The notes beneath the pieces were generated by a model, which did not search any database, had not been told where the DNA came from, and was given only the letters and a program-made list of their open reading frames with translations. Made by a program: the position numbers and the translations under genes. A stretch of DNA of 34,301 nt from an uncultured Clostridia bacterium. GTDB lineage: Bacteria; Bacillota; Clostridia; UBA1381. Below, one piece after another: positions 22,540 through 30,273 of this stretch (positions within the stretch are counted from its first letter, which is position 1; each line of letters opens with the position of its first letter). The DNA lies in assembly GCA_947628515.1 (NCBI GenBank), contig CANRAG010000017.1:1-34301 (forward strand), given 5' to 3'.

Positions 22540-22562
22540 TTCAAATCCCTCCTTCTCCGCCA
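22540..22562 (+). repeat. attR core
   Basis: Exact 23-bp copy of 15121-15143 without the rest of a tRNA, marking the far end of the element. Confidence 0.93.
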
Positions 22563-22569
22563 TGATTAG

Positions 22570-22612
22570 ACCCCGAAATTTCGCATAACAAAGCGGTTTT
22601 TCGAGGTTTTTT
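22570..22612 (+). terminator. Original tRNA-Ser terminator displaced by the insertion
   Basis: ACCCCGAAA (22570-22578) pairs with TTTCGAGGT (22599-22607; one mismatch), followed by T6. It stands 8 bases after attR, where the tRNA's own terminator would have been before integration. Confidence 0.7.
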
Positions 22613-22741
22613 CTATATAATGAATTGTATGCATATCAATAGGAAAACGCACTGAAATGCAGGTAAATGCACCACGTTGAAAGCCAATTGTGGTCAAAAT
22701 TAGGGTCAAAAACAGTGTTGACCGAAACAAGAAAAATAATA

Positions 22742-22851
22742 CCGCAGTTCCATTTTCGAGCTGCTACAGCCGCGTGTTCTGCCGGTTGTGTTCATCCCTC
22801 CATGTGCTTGCAAAATTCCTCATGTTCCGCCCGTGTAATCGGAGTATCCAT
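22742..22851 (-). pseudogene. Frameshifted phage-type small gene remnant
   Basis: A good start (GGAGGTGGCATA-ATG) opens MDTPITRAEHEEFCKHMEG and then stops. A shift of frame at that point continues as DEHNRQNTRL, a further stop, and QLENG. Joined, this matches the pattern RAEHEEF-x3-ME-x2-H-x-RQN-x-RL of small proteins found in clostridial prophages near the lysis/tail genes. It is therefore a decayed copy with at least one frameshift and one nonsense codon. Confidence 0.65.
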
Positions 22852-23006
22852 TATGCCACCTCCGATGCTTCATTATATTAACCTTTTGGAGTTTACGCAA
22901 AACCGGGCACATACCCATATTATGTTGATACGCGAACAGGCAAAAAGACATTGTGGTAATTGAAAAATTGTACTTGAAAAGTCAATACAGAAAATGCAAA
23001 TAACTC

Positions 23007-23035
23007 TTGATATTTCAGTCTATTTCTGATACAAT
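23007..23035 (+). promoter_or_regulatory. Promoter of the type II toxin-antitoxin pair
   Basis: TTGATA (23007-23012), 17 bases, TACAAT (23030-23035), 25 bases before the antitoxin ATG. Confidence 0.7.
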
Positions 23036-23059
23036 AAGAACATAAGGAGCGTGATTATT

Positions 23060-23284
23060 ATGTCAAACAGAGAAATTGCCAAAAGCATTATCGACTCCAT
23101 ACCTGAATCTCAAATGGGATATATTGTTAATGTGCTTCAGAATATGTATATGGCATTCGAAGAAGCGGCAGACGATGCTTTTTGTGAGAAATTGTACGAA
23201 GATTATCTCAATGATGACGACCCGGAAAAAAATGTCGGAATCCCTATTGAACAGTTTGCCAAGGAGCTGGGCATAACATTATGA
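23060..23284 (+). CDS. Antitoxin of a RelBE/ParDE-like pair
   Basis: 74 aa, acidic C-terminal half (DDDPEKNVGIPIEQFAKELG). The N-terminal part is helical. I do not see a clear RHH or AbrB motif, so the family is uncertain; the antitoxin role is inferred from the ATGA overlap with the RelE-like gene and from its acidity. The ATG at 23060 is 10 bases after AAGGAG; an in-frame GTG at 23051 is too close to that site. Confidence 0.75.
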   Translation: MSNREIAKSIIDSIPESQMGYIVNVLQNMYMAFEEAADDAFCEKLYEDYLNDDDPEKNVGIPIEQFAKELGITL

Positions 23285-23559
23285 AATATAAAATCATTAT
23301 ATTAAAACGAGCTATGAGATATATTGAGAAGCAATCATCGGAAATGCAGGAGCGAATGCTTAAAGCCATTTATGGTTTACCAAACGGAGACGTAAAGGCA
23401 ATTAAGAAATACCACAACTTATATCGTTTACGTGTTGGCAAAGCGAGAGTAATATATTCCATTGACGGTGGAACAATTACAATCACAGTAGTAGACGCCG
23501 GCAATCGAGGGCAAACTCCGGAGAGAGTAGAAACAGGCTTACAACCACCTCATTGGTAA
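23281..23559 (+). CDS. RelE/ParE-superfamily toxin
   Basis: 92 aa. KYKIIILKRAMRYIEKQ at the start and YRLRVGKARVIYSIDG near residues 48-63 are the RelE/ParE fold pattern, followed by ITVVDAGNRG. RelE members are ribosome-dependent mRNA nucleases and ParE members target gyrase; the sequence alone does not tell which. The last 16 residues after GNRG (QTPERVETGLQPPHW) are unlike the usual short end, so the C-terminus may have been altered by a frameshift. It overlaps the antitoxin stop by 4 bases. Confidence 0.85.
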   Translation: MKYKIIILKRAMRYIEKQSSEMQERMLKAIYGLPNGDVKAIKKYHNLYRLRVGKARVIYSIDGGTITITVVDAGNRGQTPERVETGLQPPHW

Positions 23560-23613
23560 TGGTGTTTATTTTTTCGGCAATATATCCTATTGAGACCACG
23601 GCAATTTTGGAGT

Positions 23614-23816
23614 TCAGTACAGTATGGGAAAAGCAGCGTCGATTTTAGTCAGGCCAGGTCCTTTCCTTGCGAATTCTATAATCCCTTTATCACTTCTGTT
23701 TTGCGATATAACGGCATTTCTTAAATTGTTTTTATCTTTATACCGGGTGTCAGTTGCCAATTTATTATAATTTCCCAAGTATCTTAATCTTTTACTTTTC
23801 CTTATGTAAAATTTCT
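23614..23816 (-). pseudogene. Unidentified coding fragment
   Basis: An open stretch of about 66 codons without an ATG, ending at TGA (23614-23616). The middle reads RYLGNYNKLATDTRYKDKN, later SQNRSDKGIIEFARKG, a composition typical of real protein. Its upstream end runs into the 3' end of vanY in another frame. I do not recognise the family. It is best seen as the 3' remnant of a gene whose front was lost when this junction formed. Confidence 0.45.
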
Positions 23817-24520
23817 ATATATTCTTCCAGGCAAAGACCGCGCTTGTATATCTCCTCTGCCGCGGCTCGCCCTACGTATCTGAAATGCCACGGTTCATTG
23901 CTTACGCCGGTTATATCGGTTTTATCCGGAGGATAGCGCCGTATAAATCCATATTTATATGAATTATCGCTCAGCCATTTCCATACCGTGTCAGTCGATT
24001 GGAGCGAGGAGTTTAAGCTCGTAATATCAACGGCAAGTCCCGCTTGGTGCTCGCTTGTGCCGGGCAGGGCAGCCCATGTCTTTGCAATTTCAAGCGCTTT
24101 TTCCGGAGCGTACCCTTGATTTATAAATTCCTCGGTCTTTTGATCCAGCTCCGCCTGCTGTTCCTCGCTCGTTCGGTACGATGACGATATTGTAAGAAGG
24201 ATGCCCTGCTCTTTTGCGTCGTCAAACATTTCCTGTAGGTGCGCATAGACGCGCCTATCGACTTTATGCCCGTTTGCGAGTGACGTCAATTCAACGCTGA
24301 AATTATCGGGCAAAGGGTTGTCGGCATTGATAAGAATTAACTGCCAGTCGTCATCCGCAGATGAAACGGCGTCCTTATCTATCGGATTAACAAGCAGTGA
24401 TATTTCCGTTTTTATATGCCGGAACACATTACTGTCGGCTGCCCATAGAATTGCAAATGTTAAAACGAGCGCGCCGCATACAAGCTTTCCCATACAACCA
24501 AGCCCGTGCTTGTGTTTCAT
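23792..24520 (-). CDS. vanY: VanY-type D-alanyl-D-alanine carboxypeptidase
   Basis: A 242-aa membrane-anchored M15B metallopeptidase that trims the terminal D-Ala from peptidoglycan stems. One N-terminal membrane helix (about 11-28) is followed by an external catalytic domain: SSYRTSEEQQ, zinc ligands His158 and Asp165 in SEHQAGLAVD, and EPWHF with catalytic Glu209 and ligand His212. The ATG follows GGGAGG at about 9 bases; a GTG 12 codons upstream lies in the leader hairpin and is rejected. It lies downstream of vanR-vanS on the same strand, separated by 117 bases with a terminator-like hairpin. Removal of D-Ala can lower glycopeptide binding, but no D-Ala-D-Lac/D-Ser genes are here. Confidence 0.93.
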   Translation of the reverse strand: MKHKHGLGCMGKLVCGALVLTFAILWAADSNVFRHIKTEISLLVNPIDKDAVSSADDDWQLILINADNPLPDNFSVELTSLANGHKVDRRVYAHLQEMFDDAKEQGILLTISSSYRTSEEQQAELDQKTEEFINQGYAPEKALEIAKTWAALPGTSEHQAGLAVDITSLNSSLQSTDTVWKWLSDNSYKYGFIRRYPPDKTDITGVSNEPWHFRYVGRAAAEEIYKRGLCLEEYIEILHKEK

Positions 24521-24539
24521 AATATAATACCTCCCAATA

Positions 24540-24579
24540 AAAAAGTCTTTATCCACATTGTAGCAGATAAAGACTTTTT
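24540..24579 (-). terminator. Perfect 14-bp hairpin in the vanY leader (terminator or attenuator)
   Basis: AAAAAGTCTTTATC (24540-24553) and GATAAAGACTTTTT (24566-24579) pair perfectly around a 12-base loop. In the transcribed (minus) direction it ends in T5 only 4 bases before the vanY Shine-Dalgarno GGGAGG. It should limit read-through from vanRS into vanY. Confidence 0.75.
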
Positions 24580-24637
24580 ATACTTTAATATTAAATTGAG
24601 AATTTCCTAAGAAAGCATTAAGATAACGTTAATATTT

Positions 24638-25771
24638 TCATAAGACGGGCAGACGGACGGTAAAGGTTGTGATTTCATTCCCGCTTTCGGCGCTGATTGT
24701 TCCGTTGTGCAGCGTTACGATTTCCTTTGCTATGGCAAGTCCCAATCCCGCACCGCCCGTCTTTGTGGTTCGAGACTCGTCGGCTCTGAAAAACTTTTTA
24801 AATACCGATTTTAGCTTTTCTTTCGGAATGGTTTTGCCCCTGCTGCTGATTGAAATAACAATGTTCTCGCCGTCCCTTGCGGCGTTAATCGTTATCACAG
24901 TGTCGGGATAGCTGTATGATACGGCGTTTCGCAGAATGTTTGCGAATGCGCGCGCGAGCTTTTCCGCGTCAACGCGTCCCGATAAGCTTTCGTCCGCGTT
25001 CAGCTCGATACGGTTTCCGTGCTTTTTCAGAACGGGATAAAATTCGTCCGTTAATTGCAGCAGCATATAATAAATATCTGTGTCGCGCTTGTCCAAGGTT
25101 ATTTCCTGCAAATTATATTTTGTTATCTCAAAAAATTCATTTATAAGCTTTTCAAGCTGAAGCGACTTCTCGAGCGTTATATCAAGATATACCTCCGCCT
25201 TGTCCTTCGGCATATCCGGCGACTCCTTTAAAAGACTGAGATAACCTATAACCGACGTAAGGGGAGTATGAATGTCGTGAGCGAGGTATGTAATTAAATC
25301 GTTTTTCCGTTGCTCCGCTTCGGCGGCGGCACGCTTTCTCTGTCGCAGCGTATGCTTTACGGTGTTAAGCGTTTTTTCTGTCGCGGACATTTCCGGCGGC
25401 AGAAGGATTTCATTGTCGTCCTCTACCAGCAGCGCGTTTATTCCACGGTTGATTGAGGTAAAATATTTCGTAAACCAATTCATGAAAAGGCGCAGCATTA
25501 TAAGGAATATAAAGGCAACAGCCGCAATCCATATAATATCGGTCAGGTTTCGGAAATAATTCTGATAAATAAATTCGGCCGCGTCGCGGTCAAAGCCGAT
25601 TTTGAGAAGGGCATACAGCACAAGATCTCCGCCGCGGTTTTTCCAGAGCAGCTTGTACAGAGCGAAAACAATCGCAATCGCCGCGGCTGTAAGCGCGAAA
25701 AAACGCGTGTAGATTTTTGATTTTAACCTTGAATATTCGGATCTATCCTTATATTTCAATTTTATATCCAA
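24638..25771 (-). CDS. vanS: VanS-type sensor histidine kinase
   Basis: 377 aa. Two membrane helices (about 24-42 and 77-97) enclose a short external loop; HAMP-like linker; dimerisation box YLAHDIHTPLTSVIGYLSLL with His165; ATPase domain with NILRNAVSYS and GGAGLGLAIAKEI. Sequence from the N-terminus (MDIKLK) through the H-box closely follows VanS of VanA-type clusters, including the reduced G1 box (SRGKTIPKEKL here). The TTG start at 25771 overlaps vanR by 23 bases and reproduces the family's N-terminus, though GGGGAG is very near. Likely senses cell-wall stress or a glycopeptide and phosphorylates VanR. Confidence 0.92.
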   Translation of the reverse strand: MDIKLKYKDRSEYSRLKSKIYTRFFALTAAAIAIVFALYKLLWKNRGGDLVLYALLKIGFDRDAAEFIYQNYFRNLTDIIWIAAVAFIFLIMLRLFMNWFTKYFTSINRGINALLVEDDNEILLPPEMSATEKTLNTVKHTLRQRKRAAAEAEQRKNDLITYLAHDIHTPLTSVIGYLSLLKESPDMPKDKAEVYLDITLEKSLQLEKLINEFFEITKYNLQEITLDKRDTDIYYMLLQLTDEFYPVLKKHGNRIELNADESLSGRVDAEKLARAFANILRNAVSYSYPDTVITINAARDGENIVISISSRGKTIPKEKLKSVFKKFFRADESRTTKTGGAGLGLAIAKEIVTLHNGTISAESGNEITTFTVRLPVL

Positions 25772-26438
25772 CTCCCCATATAGTTTTTATGATTGAAGCG
25801 TCATTCATTTTTTCTCTTAAATGCCGGATATGGACGGTAATCGTGTTGTTGCTCTTGCTGTAGTATTCATTCTTCCATATCCTGTGAAACAATTCCTCCG
25901 AGCTAACAGCGTCGCCTTTGTTTTCCAAAAGGATTTTAAGTATCAAAAACTCCGTAGGGGTTAGGGCGAGCGGCTTTTCGTTTAGAAAACATTCGTGCGT
26001 CCTTGTGTTCACGGTTAAGCCGGCATGCGTAATAACCGCGTCCTCGACACGGTTTTGAGCGGCAAAATTATATTTTTTGTATCGTCTAAGCTGCGCTTTT
26101 ATTCTTGCCACCAATTCGAGCGGCCGGAACGGTTTTGTTATATAATCATCCGCCCCGAGCGTCAGGCCCGTAATTTTGTCGGTCTCCTCGTTTTTTGCCG
26201 TGAGCATAATAATCGGATAATTATACTTTTCTCTGATTTTTTGGCACAGAGTAAAACCGTTTATATCCGGTAGCATTATATCGAGAACGGCAAGATCAAA
26301 CTCCGTGGAATAAATGTCGTTAAGCGCGTCGAGAGCGGAATAGAATTTAAATACCGAGTAATTTTCATTAAGCAGATAGAGCTCGATTAAATCCGCTATT
26401 TCCTTTTCATCGTCTATAACCAGTATTTTTTCAGGCAC
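25749..26438 (-). CDS. vanR: VanR-type response regulator
   Basis: 229 aa, OmpR/PhoB class. Receiver domain with acidic pocket (IDDEKE), phospho-acceptor Asp53 (VLDIMLPD), Thr80 and Lys102 (TKPF). The C-terminal winged helix has LTPTEFLILKILLENKG and NTITVHIRHLREKM. The N-terminus PEKILVIDDEKEIADLIELYL is that of VanR. Start: the GTG at 26438 lies 7 bases after AGGAGGG; the ATG ten codons upstream precedes that ribosome binding site and is rejected. It probably activates vanY and its own operon. Confidence 0.93.
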   Translation of the reverse strand: MPEKILVIDDEKEIADLIELYLLNENYSVFKFYSALDALNDIYSTEFDLAVLDIMLPDINGFTLCQKIREKYNYPIIMLTAKNEETDKITGLTLGADDYITKPFRPLELVARIKAQLRRYKKYNFAAQNRVEDAVITHAGLTVNTRTHECFLNEKPLALTPTEFLILKILLENKGDAVSSEELFHRIWKNEYYSKSNNTITVHIRHLREKMNDASIIKTIWGVGYKIEI

Positions 26439-26503
26439 GGAAAATCCCTCCTTTTTTCTTTTGTTCATCCCGATTTCATAATCAGATTGGCCTTTGCAAC
26501 TAT

Positions 26504-26532
26504 ATTATATATGATTGAACGCGTTTAGTCAA
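26504..26532 (-). promoter_or_regulatory. vanRS promoter
   Basis: Minus strand TTGACT (26527-26532), 17 bases, TATAAT (26504-26509), 66 bases before the GTG of vanR. Near-consensus, suggesting appreciable basal expression. Confidence 0.8.
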
Positions 26533-26577
26533 TATCTATTAGCTTCTCCCAAAACCGTGAAATTTTGGGATTTGGTA

Positions 26578-26606
26578 TTGACAACGGACGGGCGCTGTGC
26601 TATAAT
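26578..26606 (+). promoter_or_regulatory. Ammonium-transporter promoter
   Basis: TTGACA (26578-26583), 17 bases, TATAAT (26601-26606): full consensus, diverging from the vanRS promoter. Confidence 0.85.
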
Positions 26607-26616
26607 AGCATATGTC

Positions 26617-26667
26617 AGACAAGGGTGTTTGAAGCGTTAAGTATGCTTTAGGCGGCCTTGTCTTTTT
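26617..26667 (+). terminator. Leader terminator (attenuator) ahead of the ammonium transporter
   Basis: AGACAAGG (26617-26624) pairs with CCTTGTCT (26656-26663) and T-run 26663-26667 follows, within the first 60 nt of the transcript. The 31-base loop contains a further small pairing AAGC/GCTT. Placed between promoter and gene, it implies control by antitermination. An ANTAR-type or metabolite-dependent mechanism is possible, but I cannot identify it. Confidence 0.7.
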
Positions 26668-26704
26668 GTTTGTTATCTAAGTAAGGAAGGGAAGATGATT
26701 GTTT

Positions 26705-27931
26705 ATGGAATCCGGAAATATAGGCTTTATAATTCTGTGCTCTACATATGTGTTTATCATGACGCCGGGACTGGCATTCTTTTACGGAGGTCTGTCACAG
26801 AGAAAAAATGTGGTAAATACTATGATGATGTCAATAGCCATTATGGGACTTGCGGCGTTTTTATGGGTATTGTGCGGGTATTCGCTCTCGTTCAGCGGGA
26901 ACAGTCTCGGCGGAATTATAGGCGATTTTAAATGGTTCGGCTTTAACGGCGTAAGCATGACGGAGCCGCGAAGCGCGGGCGACGCGATACCGAACGCGTG
27001 CTTTGCATGGTTCCAGATGATGTTCGCGCTAATCACTCCGGCACTGTTTACGGGCGCGGTTGCGGGAAGAATGAGGTTCAAGGCGATATTCCCGTTTATC
27101 GGACTGTGGTTGTTTTTGGTATATTTCCCGATGGCGCATATGGTTTGGGGCGGCGGGCTCATAGACAAACTTGGCGCGATAGACTTTGCCGGCGGAAACG
27201 TGGTACATATTTCGTCGGGTATAACGGCGCTCATACTCTGTCTTATAATAGGGCCGCGAAAGGGCTTTAATAAGGGCAAGACCTTCCTGCCGCACAACAT
27301 TCCGTTCATAGTTCTGGGCGCGGCGCTGCTGTGGTTCGGATGGTTCGGCTTTAACGGCGGCAGCGCTCTTGCCGCAAACGGACTTGCGCTGCACGCGTGC
27401 TTTACGACCAATACATCCGCCGCAACGGCAATGCTTACGTGGATGCTTATAGATACCGCAAAGGACGGCAAGCCGACGCTTATAGGCGCGTGCACGGGCG
27501 CGGTTGCGGGACTTGTAGCAATCACTCCGGCAGCGGGCTTTGTTCCCATTTGGGCGTCGTTTATATTCGGCGCGGTGGTAACACCGGTTTGCTACTTTTC
27601 AATTTCGGTTCTGAAGCAGAAAATCGGCTATGACGACGCGCTTGACGCGTTCAGCTGTCACGGCGTCGGCGGCATTGTGGGGTGCGTGCTGACCGGTATA
27701 TTCGCCGATCCGGCGGTAAACGGCAAGACGGGGCTTATTTTCGGCGGAACGCATTTGTTTGCGGCGCAGCTTATAAGCATTGTCATAACCGCTGTGGCGG
27801 CAATAGCGGGAACGCTTGTTGCGATAGGCATAGTAAGGCTCTTTACAAAGCTCCGCGTTGAGGAGGAGGACGAGTACGTGGGGTTGAACTCAAGCGAGCA
27901 CAGCGAAATTCCGTATCCGTCAATGATGTAA
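26705..27931 (+). CDS. amt: Ammonium transporter (Amt family)
   Basis: A 408-aa membrane channel protein with about 11 helices that takes up ammonium. Seen: Asp160 and His168 (DFAGGNVVHISSG), the second pore histidine His319 (DAFSCHGVGGIVG), the gate Phe107 and the MTPGLAFFYGG opening. All key residues of AmtB are in place. The ATG at 26705 gives MESGNIGF; a TTG two codons upstream is an alternative closer to GGAAGGGAAG. There is no PII (glnK) gene next to it, which is unusual for amt. The leader carries a terminator, suggesting nitrogen-dependent control. Confidence 0.95.
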   Translation: MESGNIGFIILCSTYVFIMTPGLAFFYGGLSQRKNVVNTMMMSIAIMGLAAFLWVLCGYSLSFSGNSLGGIIGDFKWFGFNGVSMTEPRSAGDAIPNACFAWFQMMFALITPALFTGAVAGRMRFKAIFPFIGLWLFLVYFPMAHMVWGGGLIDKLGAIDFAGGNVVHISSGITALILCLIIGPRKGFNKGKTFLPHNIPFIVLGAALLWFGWFGFNGGSALAANGLALHACFTTNTSAATAMLTWMLIDTAKDGKPTLIGACTGAVAGLVAITPAAGFVPIWASFIFGAVVTPVCYFSISVLKQKIGYDDALDAFSCHGVGGIVGCVLTGIFADPAVNGKTGLIFGGTHLFAAQLISIVITAVAAIAGTLVAIGIVRLFTKLRVEEEDEYVGLNSSEHSEIPYPSMM

Positions 27932-27992
27932 CAACAAAACAGCATCTAAAGAAGTCGGGGCGTTTTGCCCGTCCGTTCCGAAATTACGGCGT

Positions 27993-30050
27993 TTAAAGCG
28001 ATAACCGGCCTTCTATGCCGTCGAAGTCAATAACTCTTACCGTTCCGTTTTTAAGTTTTATCGTTACCGGCCCGTAGCCGCCGCAGGCCTCGGCGTCGGT
28101 ATATGAAATGTCACTGACAGGGAAGATTTCATCCTCCGTAAACAGCGCGTGGGATTGTTTTGTTATAACCTGCGACATAAGTATGTACGGCTCGTATCCG
28201 TACTGCTTATGTCGTGTAAGCGACGCGTATATTATTATCGACCTTTGCGAGTCGGGGTTTGTTCCGCAGCTTTTTAAGATGTGAATATCGTCCCAGCCGT
28301 CATATATCGTCATAGCCATCTGTTTCGGCTCACCGGTAAAGTCCGTACCCCTTAAAAGTATCGCCTTCGCGCCCTTATGCGTAAGGATTTTTATCTCCGT
28401 TCCGTTATCGGGGAAGCCGTAGGAGCCGAGCGTCATTTTGACGGGACGTAGGAAGGTTCGCAGCTTATCGGCCCTGAAAATTCCGTTTGCCACAGTAAAA
28501 TCGGCAAGAGTAAGCGCCTGCCGCCAGTGTGACTCGTTTTTCATATCATAGTCGAAGAACTGACGGCGGTACAAAACGTTATCGCGCTCGCCTGCCCAGA
28601 AGGTAACGTTGCATTTGTCATAGCTGTCATACGCGGGCGTGTACAGTACATACTGCTGCGACTCTATATCGCTGCGTTCGGAGCTTTCCCATGGGTATTT
28701 TGTGTTGTAGCAAAGCTTTGAGTAGTTCCACATTCCGTGCTTGTCGTCGGGACGTTTTACCACCTTGCCGGTTCTAAGTATGGTTTCGCCGTTGGCGTTG
28801 TGGTTTGAAAAGCAGAGCGCGGGGCCGTTAAGAACGGTTATTTTTGTTTCCTCCGCTCTAAGCTTTTCCCATGTTCCGTTATTCTCCTTCGCCGTCCAGA
28901 ACGGATGATTTTCGGGCAGGTTAAGGCAAAGAAACGCCTTGCCGAGCCAGAACGGGGATTCCGCGCAGGAATAGCCCTGCACGAGCGGCGAAAACTCACC
29001 GTAAAATCCGAGCGTGGGCACGCCGTTATACAAGAAGTCCTCACGGCCAAGAAACTGCATGAGCGAGCCGGACATGATACGCCGCGCAAGCCCCGGATCG
29101 GCTGTGGGATTTTTAAGCAGCATATTGCCGCAGAACGCGCTCGTGGATGCGTTTCTGTAAATATTGCTGCGTCCCCACATATTAGTAAATCCGTCGCGGT
29201 CAAAGAAATCGGCATATGTTTCCATTAACTTATTGGAATTTTTCTCGAATTTTGCCGCGATATACGGCGCGTGCTCATAGCCATACCAGTTATTCCATAT
29301 GGGGGCGTAGACGTTGAACGCCCAGCAGGAATAGTAATCGAACGAGTGCCCGTCGCGGTACCAGCCGTCGCCGGCATAGTAATTAAGTATGGTTTGGGCG
29401 TGGTCGAGCATAATCTCTTTGTCTATCGCGTAGCCTTCTTTGTTTAAAAATGCCATGTCGAGCATATTAAACAGCCGCCAGTTCTGCGGCACGGTGTTTT
29501 CGTGCGCGTAGCTGCTTATAAACTCCGCGATTATATCTTTTTCGCTCTGTGTGTAGCTGTCCCATATTTCCGTTCTGCAATCTTGGAGACAGATTACAAG
29601 CGCACAGGTTTCAACCGTCTGCTGGAACGCGCATACCGGATCGGTATTATTGGTTATTTTTTTCAAATCCGCATAGCTGCCCGCGTACAGCTCATCGCCC
29701 GGAGTACATATGCGCAGAACATGTTTTTTGTAATAATCCCGCATACTGTAGCCGCATATATTGAGTTCCGGTTCTATATGTATAAGCGGCGCGGCGATAA
29801 AGAACGAGCGCGCAAGCCCTTCAAAGCGTTCGGACATACGCTCTCTTTTTTGAACCTCCTCTGCGGACGAAAGATGCGGATAGGTAACATCCGTATCCTT
29901 TCTCGGCATTATCACCGGGTCGTCAAAAGAGGAGATGTTATTAAAAATCCCTTCAAGCAGGTATTCTCCCGCGGCTATCCAATGCCGCCTTGTAAGTCCG
30001 GTGTACGGACTTATATTATAATCTTTATTTTCAGGTTTGAATACGGTCAT
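27993..30050 (-). CDS. DUF2264-family protein, possible glycoside hydrolase
   Basis: 685 aa, no signal peptide or membrane segment, so cytosolic. The first 380 residues resemble the DUF2264 (COG4289) alpha/alpha-barrel family, with the motif DGWYRDGHSFDYYSCWAFNV in the middle and aromatic-rich loops; the C-terminal third is beta-rich. The family is uncharacterised or linked to carbohydrate breakdown; I infer action on an imported, possibly uronic-acid-containing oligosaccharide. GGAGGCG precedes the ATG. It is monocistronic, with its own promoter, and has no sugar-transport neighbours. Function remains open. Confidence 0.7.
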   Translation of the reverse strand: MTVFKPENKDYNISPYTGLTRRHWIAAGEYLLEGIFNNISSFDDPVIMPRKDTDVTYPHLSSAEEVQKRERMSERFEGLARSFFIAAPLIHIEPELNICGYSMRDYYKKHVLRICTPGDELYAGSYADLKKITNNTDPVCAFQQTVETCALVICLQDCRTEIWDSYTQSEKDIIAEFISSYAHENTVPQNWRLFNMLDMAFLNKEGYAIDKEIMLDHAQTILNYYAGDGWYRDGHSFDYYSCWAFNVYAPIWNNWYGYEHAPYIAAKFEKNSNKLMETYADFFDRDGFTNMWGRSNIYRNASTSAFCGNMLLKNPTADPGLARRIMSGSLMQFLGREDFLYNGVPTLGFYGEFSPLVQGYSCAESPFWLGKAFLCLNLPENHPFWTAKENNGTWEKLRAEETKITVLNGPALCFSNHNANGETILRTGKVVKRPDDKHGMWNYSKLCYNTKYPWESSERSDIESQQYVLYTPAYDSYDKCNVTFWAGERDNVLYRRQFFDYDMKNESHWRQALTLADFTVANGIFRADKLRTFLRPVKMTLGSYGFPDNGTEIKILTHKGAKAILLRGTDFTGEPKQMAMTIYDGWDDIHILKSCGTNPDSQRSIIIYASLTRHKQYGYEPYILMSQVITKQSHALFTEDEIFPVSDISYTDAEACGGYGPVTIKLKNGTVRVIDFDGIEGRLSL

Positions 30051-30084
30051 ATTGCGCCTCCGTTTCGGTAGTTATCTGTGGTTT

Positions 30085-30113
30085 ATTATAGCATACACGC
30101 GGCCGAACATCAA
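30085..30113 (-). promoter_or_regulatory. Promoter of the DUF2264 gene
   Basis: Minus strand TTGATG (30108-30113), 17 bases, TATAAT (30085-30090). Confidence 0.7.
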
Positions 30114-30187
30114 GCATTTCCAAAGCAATTTTTTCGCGCGTATTTTAAGCGGCGGAAAAATTTTTTACGAATTTTTTAATTTTACTC

Positions 30188-30216
30188 TTGAAAAAGTTGG
30201 ATTTATGGTATATAGT
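30188..30216 (+). promoter_or_regulatory. Promoter of the rRNA methyltransferase-dprA operon
   Basis: TTGAAA (30188-30193), 17 bases, TATAGT (30211-30216), about 58 bases before the ATG. AT-rich DNA with T6 runs upstream may act as an UP element. Confidence 0.65.
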
Positions 30217-30273
30217 ATATTACTGTAGTTTGATAATTCGACCGGGTGGAAATATTTTACAGGAGATGAAACG

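Larger units (their letters stand above)
15121..22562. mobile_element. Integrative element in tRNA-Ser(GCU), about 7.4 kb
   Basis: Bounded by 23-bp exact direct repeats of the tRNA 3' end (15121-15143 and 22540-22562; unit length 7419 bp). A tyrosine integrase lies next to the tRNA, with an excisionase behind it. The DNA is clearly more AT-rich than the flanks. Cargo: helicase-like protein, J-domain protein, RHH protein, serine recombinase, type I toxin-antitoxin candidate and small proteins. No relaxase, conjugation pore, capsid or terminase genes are visible. It could be a plasmid-like integrative mobilisable element or a phage satellite; the content does not settle which. Confidence 0.92.

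Noticed and set aside
22667..22963. 98-codon plus-strand frame in the scar region
   Set aside because: Cys/His-rich composition without a ribosome binding site; the opposite strand carries the recognisable phage-type remnant.
26695..26931. Leader peptide or small gene overlapping the start of amt
   Set aside because: It starts at an ATG near the amt start but continues far into amt in another frame with no family features; it is a shadow of the transporter gene.
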